NCBI GenBank assembly: GCA_020650975.1
Contig: JAIPMN010008250.1
Coordinates: 1-28,962, forward strand
Direction: 5' to 3'
DNA length: 28,962 nt
Source: Apostichopus californicus
Taxonomy: Eukaryota; Echinodermata; Holothuroidea; Aspidochirotida; Stichopodidae
A program made the position numbers and the translations under genes. This document shows positions 22,001 to 28,690 of the stretch, piece after piece; position 1 is the first letter of the stretch, and each line of letters opens with the position of its first letter. The notes under the pieces were generated by a model. It saw only the letters and a list, made by a program, of their open reading frames with translations, was not told the origin of the DNA and made no database searches.

Positions 22001-24124
22001 GTGACCACATAGGTAATAATGCTGACTACATAGGTAATGACAGTGATGACATACGTTATAGCAGTAACTGCATAGGTAATAATGTTGACTACATTGGTGA
22101 TAACAGTGACTACATAGGAATTTAAAGTGATTATAAAGTGGAAATGATGATCCAACCCAGAATGTGACACGGAGGAGATGTCAAGGAGGGAAAATGTGCC
22201 TTTTGTATATCTATATATTTATATTTAGATTACATCAGTATCGGTTTATGAGCTATTACAAATCTCATATTTTGTTACTTGGCCACATATCTTTGTAACA
22301 ATTATTGATGCTTTTATTACAGCCTTACATACTGCTGGCAGGCATATGGAAGACAGCATTGTAGCGTCCTACGCAGCCCTTTTACTTGGGTGCCTACTCA
22401 GGGAAAACAAGGTAAGGAGTGATATCAGAAATCCATGTCAAGGATTAACAATTCTTCACAAATTCCATTATGTACATTATGTACATTCCGTATACCTTTA
22501 TGCATTTTCCATATGCAATTGTCATGCATATTCCATTCCATCTGTACAAAATGAAAAGGTAGATGAGATTAATGACAAATTCAATGTCAATGTTTTGTTG
22601 AGTGACACAAGGTTCCTTTACAATACTCTTCTATTTCATGAAAACATAGGCCGAAGTGAACCAAATCACTCACAGAAAATGAAGAATCTTGAGAGCAAGT
22701 TTTCTACATTGTTTTACAAAGTAGGACATATCACAGTGTGAAATAATGCCATGTACTTGTTTGTATCACTGTAATTTGACCGAAGATATGTATGACACAC
22801 ATGAACAGTTGAATTCTGGGAGAAGGCTAGTTTGTGAATAACTTCATTATGTTAAAGTTGCCTTGATGACATCATTCGATCTACTGTTGCCAGATGCATT
22901 CACAAAATAATACCAAAACAAGTAATAAATTTATAACTTCGCTATACAAAATGGCTTTGTGGATGTGTATTTTTGACCTGAGGTAGTTGCAGAAAATGTG
23001 CTGCGGTTTTGTTAAGCAATCAACGTCATTCATTGGATTATTCCTTTACTTATTTGTGTTTGTGACTTGTTGTTGGTGTATGTGTACATGTGTTGAAGGA
23101 AGGGGTACAAGAAGGAACCAGGGTACCAAATTCATGTGAAGTGGTACTTATCCATCAGGAAGTTAAAGTATGGTGCCTTCTAACAAAAATTGATAGCTAA
23201 ATATGGCTTTTAGAAATGTGCTATTCATTGTTGTTGTGATCATGGTCTTTCCCAATTCCTTGGTCAAGAAATTGCAGTCATGACAGAAATCAAATGTTGT
23301 AAATTAAACTTAATTTGACCTATTAATTGACAGCTAAACGTGAAGAAAGTTCGGGACTGCCTTCCAAATGGCGATTTCGCAGTCATGGTTTTCATGCTGA
23401 AGAAACTACTCTCCTTCATGGAATTGACAGTAAGTATAACGCAGCTTTTGCACAGTTTGATATAATTTTGTGGGTGAAAGCATTCTTGTGTATATAGAAT
23501 ATCGCATTATGTTGCTTCAAATCGATAATCCTGAGGATACTAGATTGGGAGTAGAACGGACACGATTACTGAAAGTGTTATGGTTTGACTTCCTGTATTC
23601 ATGCAAGATGCTTAGGTTTCTGGGAGTTACCACTATTCTTGAATCTAATAAGATACATAGAGATTGGAGGAAGGGGGGGAGGTGGGTGGTAGGGAAGGGT
23701 TCATTGGACTATTGATTCCTGGGAGTTGATGTGAAGGATGTTAATTTACTCTCCCTGTCATCATTCTTGTAGTCCAAACCTTGAACTAAGTAGAAAACTC
23801 TTGTTGTTCTCTTCAACTGATTGGAGTGCAATGCGACAAGACAAAAATCACAAAGAAGGTTCTTTCTGACAGTTGGGAACTTTATTTTGGTATATAATGT
23901 AACAATGATGGACGACACTTTATATATAGCGGGAATCCCGAAATCGCGCATCCTAGTGCAAACACTGCCCTAGAGAGGAGTTTCCTTTCCTCTTACAACA
24001 TTTCTTATTTTAATTTGACATCCTCTCATCTGCTCATTTCTTGTCCTTTCTTCATCAGGATGCAGATGGTACTACCGGTCAGAAATCCATATCCAAGGTC
24101 ATCGAAGTCTTAGAGTGCTGTTAA
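8861..24124 (+). CDS. WAPL: WAPL, cohesin-release factor (16 coding exons, 1055 aa)
   Basis: WAPL acts in the nucleus with PDS5 to open the SMC3-kleisin gate and remove cohesin from chromatin, setting loop lifetime and sister-arm resolution. The coding join is 8861-10069, 10964-11029, 13041-13058, 13231-13437, 14000-14136, 15028-15139, 16239-16493, 17211-17322, 18808-18988, 19368-19513, 20411-20526, 20846-21007, 21543-21738, 22323-22411, 23334-23429 and 24059-24124. All introns are GT-AG and the frame is open throughout (3168 nt). Residues 1-500 are polar and low-complexity. Residues 501-1055 form the helical WAPL domain, with diagnostic blocks [61 protein letters not shown] and the C-terminal TTGQKSIS. 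Length is a little below the roughly 1190 residues of human WAPL; the shortfall is in the N-terminal half. The start is supported by an in-frame upstream stop at 8819 and A at -3. Confidence 0.95.
10070..10963 (+). other. WAPL intron 1
   Basis: GT-AG intron of 894 nt, phase 0. AT-rich, with a short TAATAATAATAA run near 10770-10785. I see no gene, RNA or clear transposon inside. Confidence 0.7.
10964..11029 (+). CDS. WAPL: WAPL exon 2: residues 404-425
   Basis: TTTCCACAG precedes the exon and GAG|GTAGGA follows it. The 22 codons start [12 protein letters not shown], matching the SPTKAVYNARHW-like segment that follows the large N-terminal exon in vertebrate WAPL. It completes a fourth SPVK motif. 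It is phase 0 on both sides and ends in the acidic DNMEIDE. Confidence 0.88.
11082..11150 (+). mobile_element. hAT-like repeat fragment, copy of the intron 10 element
   Basis: It begins CAGCGGTCCGC, and GGATCTTCCGTGAGGACTGAG follows at about 11103-11123. The same two blocks, in reverse complement, form the right half of the element at 19840-20026. The other end is not identifiable, so the extent is approximate. Confidence 0.55.
12008..12056. repeat. AT-only palindromic low-complexity tract
   Basis: Repeated TATATTAATATA units form near-palindromes over about 48 bp. Likely simple sequence; it could extrude a hairpin. Confidence 0.6.
12864..12902 (+). promoter_or_regulatory. G-run tract, potential G-quadruplex
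   Basis: At least five runs of three or more G are separated by 1-3 bases, ending in a run of ten or more G. Near-identical direct repeats (TGACCTAATCCTAGACTGAA near 12838 and TGACCTAGTACTAGACTGAA near 12917) flank the tract. It lies on the transcribed-RNA sense strand, about 140 nt upstream of the microexon. Confidence 0.55.
13041..13058 (+). CDS. WAPL: WAPL exon 3: 18-nt microexon
   Basis: CTTCTACATTCAG|TCAAATGAAGCACCTGAG|GTAATA gives six in-frame codons (SNEAPE). The exon is phase 0 on both sides, so it can be included or skipped without a frame change. The acidic residues suit the flanking EIDE and ESSIEES segments. The polypyrimidine tract is good and the donor acceptable. Without transcript data I cannot exclude a chance AG/GT pair. 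Confidence 0.55.
13231..13437 (+). CDS. WAPL: WAPL exon 4: residues 432-500
   Basis: TCTCTTCAAG|GAG opens the exon and AAG|GTAGGC closes it. The 69 codons begin with a Ser/Glu-rich linker. They end in [15 protein letters not shown], which matches the IVTALKCRREDK-like segment just before the WAPL domain in vertebrates. This segment anchors the identification at the junction of the disordered half and the folded domain. The read-through frame past the donor (to 13551) is intronic. Confidence 0.93.
13675..13845 (+). pseudogene. Degenerate copy 1 of the exon 5 acceptor region (pseudoexon)
   Basis: TTCTGTTCCACAG|TATTTTATGGTTGTTTAA starts the exon-like part at 13746. It matches the real exon 5 (TATTTTACGGTGGTTAAA) at 26 of the first 30 bases. 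Later blocks also match: AGAGTCTGGTGGGAGCCAG, CATGTCATAA and TAGATAGCTC. In the exon 5 frame, codon 6 is TAA. The preceding GAGTATCTGTTAGATAGCTG (from about 13682) resembles the exon's internal GAGTATCTTTTAGATGGGCT, the tail of a still earlier partial copy. Confidence 0.75.
13846..13970 (+). pseudogene. Degenerate copy 2 of the exon 5 acceptor region (pseudoexon)
   Basis: The acceptor GTTCCACAG ends at 13866, and the exon-like TATTTTATGGTTGTTTAA starts at 13867. It differs from copy 1 at only one of the first 30 bases and shares its TAA at codon 6. AGAGTCTGGTAAGAGCCAG and GTATCTGTTAGATAGCTG match exon 5 further on. The spacing of the three acceptors is 121 and 133 bp. No downstream donor equivalent to the exon 5 donor is visible. 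Confidence 0.75.
14000..14136 (+). CDS. WAPL: WAPL exon 5: start of WAPL domain, residues 501-546
   Basis: CTGTTCAACAG|TAT opens the exon and CTCAG|GTAGGT closes it, leaving two bases of a Ser codon. The translation [10 protein letters not shown]...[12 protein letters not shown] matches the YTVVQHVK...DDIEYLLSGLKS opening of the vertebrate WAPL domain. Using the alternative GT four bases downstream would put TAG in frame, so the chosen donor is the only workable one. Confidence 0.95.
14137..15027 (+). other. WAPL intron 5
   Basis: GT-AG intron of 891 nt. Contains the inverted-repeat element at 14324-14703; the rest is AT-rich without recognised content. Confidence 0.65.
14324..14703. mobile_element. 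MITE-like element with GGGTTTCCCCTGG inverted ends
   Basis: GGGTTTCCCCTGG at 14324-14336 is the exact reverse complement of CCAGGGGAAACCC at 14691-14703, and partial similarity extends inwards (ATT, TTGTGA, CTGGTTT). About 380 bp with no coding capacity. No clear target-site duplication was found, so the superfamily is undetermined. Confidence 0.55.
15028..15139 (+). CDS. WAPL: WAPL exon 6: residues 546-583
   Basis: TCTGCAG|TACC opens the exon. The first base completes AGT (Ser) with exon 5, giving CLSTISL as in the vertebrate [17 protein letters not shown] (about residues 557-566) is a highly conserved WAPL-domain block. The donor is CCC|GTAAGT. Confidence 0.95.
15140..16238 (+). other. WAPL intron 6
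   Basis: GT-AG intron of 1099 nt. Holds the fold-back tRNA-like element at 15631-15765. The open frame continuing from exon 6 to 15330 is not conserved and is intronic. Confidence 0.65.
15631..15765. repeat. Fold-back element with tRNA-like arms
   Basis: TATGGCTAGAA at 15640-15650 is the exact reverse complement of TTCTAGCCATA at 15744-15754, with weaker pairing on both sides. The right arm carries CTGGTTCAAATCC, close to a pol III B box. The left arm read on the minus strand carries GGATAGCTCAGTTTG, like a tRNA A box. It looks like two head-to-head tRNA-derived SINE pieces, or a MITE resembling one. It is not a functional tRNA because no cloverleaf forms on either strand. Confidence 0.5.
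16239..16493 (+). CDS. WAPL: WAPL exon 7: residues 584-668
   Basis: GTTTTCAG|TGC opens the exon and TCA|GTGAGT closes it. It encodes [22 protein letters not shown], matching the most recognisable stretch of human WAPL ([21 protein letters not shown]), followed by LNLLVQLL and a charged, probably flexible loop. 85 codons, phase 0 at both ends. Confidence 0.96.
16494..17210 (+). other. WAPL intron 7
   Basis: GT-AG intron of 717 nt. Contains a GGGA-rich tract at 16864-16907 (potential G-quadruplex on the sense strand). Otherwise AT-rich with no recognised feature. Confidence 0.65.
16864..16907 (+). repeat. G-rich simple repeat in intron 7
   Basis: GGGAGGGA units run into about thirteen consecutive G and then GTGGGGTG. 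Simple sequence with G-quadruplex potential. The minus-strand open frames rich in Pro/Leu here are products of this repeat. Confidence 0.6.
17211..17322 (+). CDS. WAPL: WAPL exon 8: residues 669-706
   Basis: TTTCATTTCAG|AGC opens the exon and ACACAG|GTAGGT closes it, leaving one base. [20 protein letters not shown] matches the family block [20 protein letters not shown] almost residue for residue, followed by LRFAGGLEH. Confidence 0.96.
17323..18807 (+). other. WAPL intron 8
   Basis: GT-AG intron of 1485 nt. About half of it is the terminal-inverted-repeat element 17579-18291. C-runs occur at about 17379-17388 and 17461-17477, and a short tandem (TAATGACATGT) near 18450-18485. Confidence 0.65.
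17575..18295. mobile_element. Non-autonomous DNA transposon with TTAA flanks
   Basis: AGCAGCAATTTGCGTT starting at 17579 mirrors, in reverse complement, the right end at 18291 (AGCAGCATTTTGTGTT). Similarity extends about 40 bp (CGAGATTTT against CGCGATTTT). TTAA flanks both ends, at 17575-17578 and 18292-18295. The 713-bp interior has no transposase frame. TTAA duplications are typical of piggyBac-type integration, but the ends lack the usual CCC, so the superfamily is tentative. Confidence 0.6.
18808..18988 (+). CDS. WAPL: WAPL exon 9: residues 706-766
   Basis: CTTGACTAG|TTGCC opens the exon, completing a Val codon with exon 8; GGCCAG|GTAATC closes it. It encodes a helical segment with [20 protein letters not shown], matching the [20 protein letters not shown] block of vertebrate WAPL. 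Confidence 0.93.
18989..19367 (+). other. WAPL intron 9
   Basis: GT-AG intron of 379 nt with nothing else recognised. Confidence 0.7.
19368..19513 (+). CDS. WAPL: WAPL exon 10: residues 766-815
   Basis: CTTCTCCAG|TTTCC opens the exon and AATAATG|GTGAGT closes it. It has a variable hydrophilic stretch ([12 protein letters not shown]), then [11 protein letters not shown], matching the vertebrate GVLLNLTNDN. The vertebrate EWGS continues at the start of exon 11. Confidence 0.93.
19514..20410 (+). other. WAPL intron 10
   Basis: GT-AG intron of 897 nt containing the hAT-like element at 19840-20026. No other feature recognised. Confidence 0.65.
19832..20034. mobile_element. hAT-like MITE (about 187 bp)
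   Basis: CTATAAGG (19832-19839) and CTCTAAAG (20027-20034) match at 6 of 8 bases and could be an aged target-site duplication. The ends TGATGGTTTGCAAACT and, in reverse complement, CAGCGGTCCGCAAGCT differ only by transitions. A second copy of the right half sits in reverse orientation at 11082 in intron 2. No coding capacity. Confidence 0.5.
20411..20526 (+). CDS. WAPL: WAPL exon 11: residues 815-853
   Basis: CTTATCCCAG|AATGGGG opens the exon and CTG|GTAAGT closes it. [20 protein letters not shown] and DQRFDLLVL match [20 protein letters not shown] and EQRFDIRVL of vertebrate WAPL. Confidence 0.96.
20527..20845 (+). other. WAPL intron 11
   Basis: GT-AG intron of 319 nt. A short T/C-rich run near 20610-20632; nothing else. 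Confidence 0.7.
20846..21007 (+). CDS. WAPL: WAPL exon 12: residues 854-907
   Basis: TTGTCCACAG|AGC opens the exon and GAA|GTAAGT closes it. [19 protein letters not shown] matches [19 protein letters not shown] of the family. It ends with an acidic/serine loop and SSISALTE, which corresponds to the helix leading into LFLER. Confidence 0.96.
21008..21542 (+). other. WAPL intron 12
   Basis: GT-AG intron of 535 nt with no recognised element. The minus-strand open frame at 21167-21433 is not supported. Confidence 0.65.
21543..21738 (+). CDS. WAPL: WAPL exon 13: residues 908-973
   Basis: CTTTAAACAG|CTC opens the exon and AAGAAGAG|GTAAGA closes it. LFLQRQRAA matches vertebrate LFLERERAA, then an acidic loop ([17 protein letters not shown]) replaces the equally acidic variable insert of vertebrate WAPL. 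The donor is good but is followed 18 bp later by the AGGTAAT-bearing minisatellite. Confidence 0.93.
21739..22322 (+). other. WAPL intron 13
   Basis: GT-AG intron of 584 nt, about two-thirds of which is the 21-bp minisatellite at 21757-22134. The rest is AT-rich. Confidence 0.75.
21757..22134 (+). repeat. 21-bp minisatellite, 17 full units plus one degenerate unit
   Basis: The consensus unit is close to ATAGGTAATAGCAGTGACTGC. I count 17 head-to-tail 21-bp units (21757-22113) and an eighteenth diverged one. Eleven carry an exact AGGTAAT, which resembles a 5' splice site (AG|GTAAT). Because 21 is a multiple of three, the minus strand reads as a spurious 147-codon frame of alternating ITYVVTV-like heptads. 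Confidence 0.9.
22323..22411 (+). CDS. WAPL: WAPL exon 14: residues 973-1002
   Basis: TTTTATTACAG|CCTTAC opens the exon and AACAAG|GTAAGG closes it. [20 protein letters not shown] matches [20 protein letters not shown], followed by LLGCL. A very strong family match. Confidence 0.96.
22412..23333 (+). other. WAPL intron 14
   Basis: GT-AG intron of 922 nt. A 22-bp word beginning CATATTCCATTCCATCTG (22527-22548) recurs exactly just after the stop codon at 24143-24164. The frame running on from exon 14 to 22741 has no family similarity. Confidence 0.65.
23334..23429 (+). CDS. WAPL: WAPL exon 15: residues 1003-1034
   Basis: TTAATTGACAG|CTA opens the exon and TTGACA|GTAAGT closes it. [20 protein letters not shown] corresponds to [20 protein letters not shown], then LSFMELT to LSFMNLT. 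Confidence 0.96.
23430..24058 (+). other. WAPL intron 15
   Basis: GT-AG intron of 629 nt. A short G-rich patch at about 23670-23700; nothing else recognised. Confidence 0.7.
24059..24124 (+). CDS. WAPL: WAPL exon 16: C-terminus, residues 1035-1055 and stop
   Basis: CTTTCTTCATCAG|GATGC opens the exon. [19 protein letters not shown] matches the vertebrate C-terminus [16 protein letters not shown], ending one residue pair later at TAA (24122-24124). The stop falls where the family ends, so the gene is full length at its 3' end. Confidence 0.96.
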   Translation, partial: DADGTTGQKSISKVIEVLECC

Positions 24125-24621
24125 TGTCTGCTGACTAACGGTCATATTCCATTCCATCTGTACATAGGTGTAATTTCTGGAATTTATTTTACCCCCCCCC
24201 CCACTTTTTTTCCCCCAATTTATTTTTCTTGTAAATTACTCTTTTCTTTTTTCTTGGAATGTTGCATTTTTTTTTGTAATGAATTGAAATTAATTCTAAA
24301 TTAATTTATGCAGGGAGATAGAGAGGGAGGCAGAATGAAGAGAGGGATTAAAATTCTTTTGTTTATATTGTTGAGGATATCAGACTCTTACAGCGTATTT
24401 TTATAACGGAGAAAGGCCTCTTTCTGAATCTGATGGTAATCGGTAGTGCAGCATTAGGGGTGGGCAGGGAGTGGGGGAAGGAGCCATGTGGTGGGGGGGG
24501 GGTGTGTCATCTTATTACGATGCATTTTTATGGATACATAACTCAAGTGTCCCTAACAGAATATATTGGTTTGTTAATATTAATGAATGCAGAATGACGT
24601 CTCTGCTTTTGTTAAGCAGCT

Positions 24622-24652
24622 AATATATATATATATTTGTATATATATATAC
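24622..24652. repeat. TA microsatellite
   Basis: Two runs of alternating TA, split by TTTG. Confidence 0.8.
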
Positions 24653-26137
24653 CAATGTCTTCAGTAGCATGTCTTATGTCATAGTCAGTCAATACTACTA
24701 TACCATAAGAGCACACTAAAATTCTACTCCTGACCAACTCTGGAAGCTATTAAGTGAGCCATGTCACTGTAATTTGTTACATCATGGAAGTTATGTAACT
24801 CTTAGAATATATAAGGCCTTGTCAACATAACGTATGTTATCCTGGTGAAGCTTGTTATTGTAGATTTGCATTTCATCCACCCTAGCAATAAGCTGATCTC
24901 GTCGGCTCTTAAGCCCCAGCACTACCATTGGGCTGGAAAGTGGTCACAGTTCTTGCCATACCAAGATTTCAGTTGTATCTCTAAATGCAAAGAGTTGGTA
25001 ATTACTGTGGGTAGATACTGGTGTGTAATGTACATTCAGTGGAAAATGGCAGGGTATGAGTAAATAGTATCAACTTCTGTGACATATGGAGGAGATGGGG
25101 GAGGGGCGGTGGGTGTGGCCGTGGGTGAATGGTGCCATTCCAGATTGATAAACAACCGTAATTACTTGAAAGGTCTATGAGATTCATGCATTAGCAAACA
25201 TACATAAGTTAATGCGATGATTGCCGCTCATAATGTGTACAGTGTAAAGCAGTCTAGATTTTATTTATTATTCCAATTACCAATAAAAATCCTGATCAAA
25301 TTAAACACATTGGATATGATCCAGTTTCTTATTTTACAGCACCAATTCAAGGATTTTAGAATTCATCAATTTTCCAGTCATCCATGGGTGGTTCCTTGCT
25401 CTTTGTTGCCAAACATTGTCAGTCATGTGATGTGCTAATTTCAGCTTAGTTTGACCTTTTTTCCCCAAAAATGTGTAATTTGTTTAATAGTCTTGTGATC
25501 ATACTTGGCATAAGAAAATAGCATAATTTTTTTTGTAAAAGTTATTATTACAACTATTATATTTTTTAATATTGCCAAAAGCAACATTTTGCCTTTGTTT
25601 AACCATTTCACTAAACCTGGTACCTTTGACACAAAATTGAAAAAAATACTCAAAATTTATCAAGATTAATCAAACTAACACACCCTTTTTAGAAGCTTTA
25701 TCAAACAAACATTGGTTAGCAAGTAAACCGATTCTACTTGATTCTGATGAATATTATTTATCATCATCATTATTATTTATGTTTGGCCTACTTGGTTAGT
25801 CTTTTCTTTATGCTTCACTTCTCCAGCAGATCAAGTCATTTTTCCAGTATAATTTGGCTTTGGCTGAGATTAATATTGTTGAACATATGTAGATAGTATA
25901 AGCACTTCATAACAGTAACATTGTTTGCCTAGAATCCTATATGCAAATAAGGCTAGGCCTACACCAATCTTTTATAAGAGTATCACAGACCTAGACTGGT
26001 TGCTGAATGAATTCATCCTCCCCCATTTCCTGCCCTCATTTCTTTAGGGAAATGATGAAGTAAACTTAACATGCTGAAAGGTGTTATTCATCTAGTCGAA
26101 CACTAATAAAAAATACTAGCAATATAATAATTCTTTC

Positions 26138-26416
26138 GAAGCAGGGACAGATCCAGGATTTTGAGATGGAGGGGGTATGACCCTAACCTTCCCCATGCAG
26201 GGGCTGCTGGATGGCCCCCCCCCCACAGCCAAAGAAAGAAAAAAATTTAAAAAGTGAAATGGTGCCTTCTGAGGCATATTTATGCTATTAATTTGAGCTA
26301 TGATTGGGACTAAATGCAAAGTTGGGCTAATAACTGCTTTTGGTTTTTGCATGGGGGTAAAAAGGGGATGTATGTTTACCCCCCTTCCCACCCCTTGGTC
26401 AGTGCCGGGGAAGCAG
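26138..26416. mobile_element. Short interspersed element with 7-bp direct repeats
   Basis: GAAGCAG at 26138-26144 and 26410-26416 flanks a 265-bp element. It starts GGACAGATCCAGGATTTT and holds C- and G-runs and an A-rich patch. The start resembles the repeat end at the very beginning of the window. It is non-coding and probably non-autonomous; the class is undetermined. Confidence 0.55.
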
Positions 26417-27404
26417 TAACATGGCAGGCAACATTGGAAAACATTTTGAAGGAATAGTCAGGAGAAGAGGAGGAAGTTACACTTTCACTTCTCTTGTATC
26501 AATTCCTGGTTTTGCTTGTATTGGTCTTCTAGGATAATTGATTTATTTTCTGGAATGCTGAAATTGTCCCCCTTTTAGAGCCCTTGACTGTAGAGGATAA
26601 ACGTCAAAATAAGGAATATGGAAACCTGGTTAAGAATAGGGCAGGAAAGGCTTCAAAATTATCTGTTCTCAATCCTGCTGTTGATTAATGACAGCCCTAT
26701 ATCAAGCCTAAATTTATGTTAGGATAGTCCATTTTAAAGCATGTTAAACCATATGCCCAGCAAGCCTAAGCTTTCAAATTTTGTTGAGATTTGCAACTAA
26801 TTTTCATAATATTTTTTTTTTGTCAATACTTTGTTTTGTCATGTTTTTATGTTAAACATCAAGTAGCACAAACACAAAATTTGTTAAGTTTTCTTTTCTT
26901 TTGACAGCCGGAAAGCGAGTTATTGATCTATAAATGTCAAAGTGGATGAAGGATATAAAATGAATTCTGTAAAATGGGAAATTTATGACAGTTTAAGGAT
27001 ATTTGTACATTGCATGACTTTTTTAAAAAAGAATCATGAAAATTTTGTAAATATTAATTTTTGAAGAATGGAATGGTCGTGGCTGGTTGACATTTTCAGC
27101 TATGCTACTGATGCAGAAATGTCTAGGTCACTAAAAACCTTTTAATATTAAGAATTTGTTTGGGTAATTTATGACCAACCCAAATTTGCATTTATGAACA
27201 GTTGAGCACACCTAGTGTTATTACTATTAGTATTGTAATATTTATGGATTAAATTTTGCATAATAGTTTTAAGTAGTCACCCACCCAAACCTTTCTCTCC
27301 TCTCGATTTTGTAACTGGAAAGAAAGTTGATGCATTTATTTCTTGACGTTCTTTTGACCACCATGATTGACGAGATTAAGGACAAGTTGGAACAATTTTT
27401 TTAA

Positions 27405-27608
27405 CCCTAATGCCACTCAATACTATATCATGCTTCAAAGCACTCGTACTGACAGTATGAACAGTTCCTTACGTTTCTCTCATTCTAACGCTAATACCAC
27501 TCTATACTGTCCTCTCATATCATGCTTCCAAGCACTCTTACTGACAGTATGAACAGTTCCTAAACTTTCAGATTCTAATGTTAATACCACTCTATACTGT
27601 CCTCTCAT
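27405..27608. repeat. Tandem duplication, about 90-bp unit, 2.2 copies
   Basis: GACAGTATGAACAGTTCC recurs at 27451 and 27543, and AATACCACTCTATACTGTCC at 27493 and 27583. The offsets of 92 and 90 bp indicate a local tandem duplication with small indels. Confidence 0.8.
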
Positions 27609-28293
27609 GACAAAATTGAAACAAACATGTTCCACATGATTTAGGATATCTTTGATATTGTTAAAGGTATTTTTTTTGGTGTTTTTATAGGACAGAGTGA
27701 ACTATAAATTGACAGACTCAATAAGACTACGAGACATAATTTTCCTTTCAGCTGGCAAATTAGTTCAGCACTCAAGCGGTTTGCTTTGAATGTTGAATCG
27801 CCTCCCCCTTTTTTCTCCGTGCTGTTTGGAGGATATTAGCTCAATGTGGTCAGAACAGTTTGAGCAGTGTTGTGGATGGACAAGAGCATGAAGTGTTGTA
27901 AAGTAAAAGAAACACGTCAGTAGTTTTCATGGAGAAATACTGAAGTGTTCATTTAAGAAGAAACACTAGTGTTTCGGTATAAAGGATTATTATCCTTAAC
28001 ATTGTATATATTAGCACAATGAAAAATTTAAACAAATTACTGTCCAGGGTGATCTTTATATTGAATGACAACAGCTCAGTGAGTTATTATACCACTCAGA
28101 TGCAATTTTACACTGGTGAGGAACTTTGGCTTGCATTTAACCAAGTTTTATGCCAGAGGGGGAGGGAAGGGGGTATTAGAGGGGCAACGGGAGAACTTAT
28201 TTTTGGTTTCTTGTACAGTTTTATCACACTTCACAGACTAATATCTTTTGATTTAATATCAGTCTGCTATTCGTTGTTGTAGTTTGGGTTATA

Positions 28294-28299
28294 AATAAA
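28294..28299 (+). terminator. Candidate poly(A) signal AATAAA
   Basis: AATAAA is followed by CACTCAAAA and, about 45 nt later, a T/G-rich stretch (TTTTACCTGTGTT). It is the most 3' good signal before the GACCT repeat block, so it could end the longest WAPL transcript. This is unproven. Confidence 0.35.
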
Positions 28300-28318
28300 G
28301 CACTCAAAATTTTGATTC

Positions 28319-28543
28319 CCATGCCTCTTGACCATCCTCTTTTACCTGTGTTAAAGGAATGAGACTGAAATCAGAAAGCCAGTCGGCTTTGTGATTCCTT
28401 GCCGTACAATTTGCTCAAAATTCCACATAACTATCTGACTAATGTAGAGCAAGTGAGTTAAATTTGTCCAAGAATTAAACGAGAACCAGAAAAGAACAGA
28501 GATTTCCAGCAAGATGTACTTTTTGAGTTATTATGTTTAAAAA
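28319..28543. other. Intergenic, nothing recognised
   Basis: No gene or repeat supported. Confidence 0.4.
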
Positions 28544-28690
28544 GTTTTGAGAATTTGACCTCTGTTAACCCCAAATGTTGAACTTTACAGAATAGATCAG
28601 GGTTCTTGTACTCTACAGGACCAATCCACAAACCAAGTATGAAATAATCCACCATGAACTCTCCGAGTTTTTGTGTTTACAAGCAAATGT
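28544..28690 (-). repeat. GACCT-rich repeat family, single unit
   Basis: TTTGACCTCTGTTAACCCC, GGTTCTTGTACTCTACAGG, CCAATCCACAAACCAAGTATG and GTGTTTACAAGC appear in the same order as in the units at 178-430 and 2380-2780. About one diverged unit. Confidence 0.55.

Larger units (their letters stand above)
24125..28318 (+). other. Presumed WAPL 3'UTR and downstream flank
   Basis: About 4.2 kb of AT-rich DNA with no convincing gene. Candidate poly(A) signals are AATAAA at 25282-25287, 26105-26110 and 28294-28299; the true end could be any of them. It includes G- or C-runs (24190-24203, 24485-24503), a TATATA tract (24622-24652), a repeat with a 7-bp duplication (26138-26416), a tandem duplication (27405-27608) and a Pumilio-like TGTAAATA at 27046-27053. 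Short open frames are unsupported. Confidence 0.5.

Noticed and set aside
21757-22134. CRISPR-like regular spacing
   Set aside because: Units are contiguous 21-mers with no unique spacers, in a eukaryotic intron.
21727-22170. 147-codon minus-strand open frame with hydrophobic heptads
   Set aside because: It is a translation of the 21-bp intronic minisatellite. The heptad arises because the unit is a multiple of three. No start context, splice or family support.
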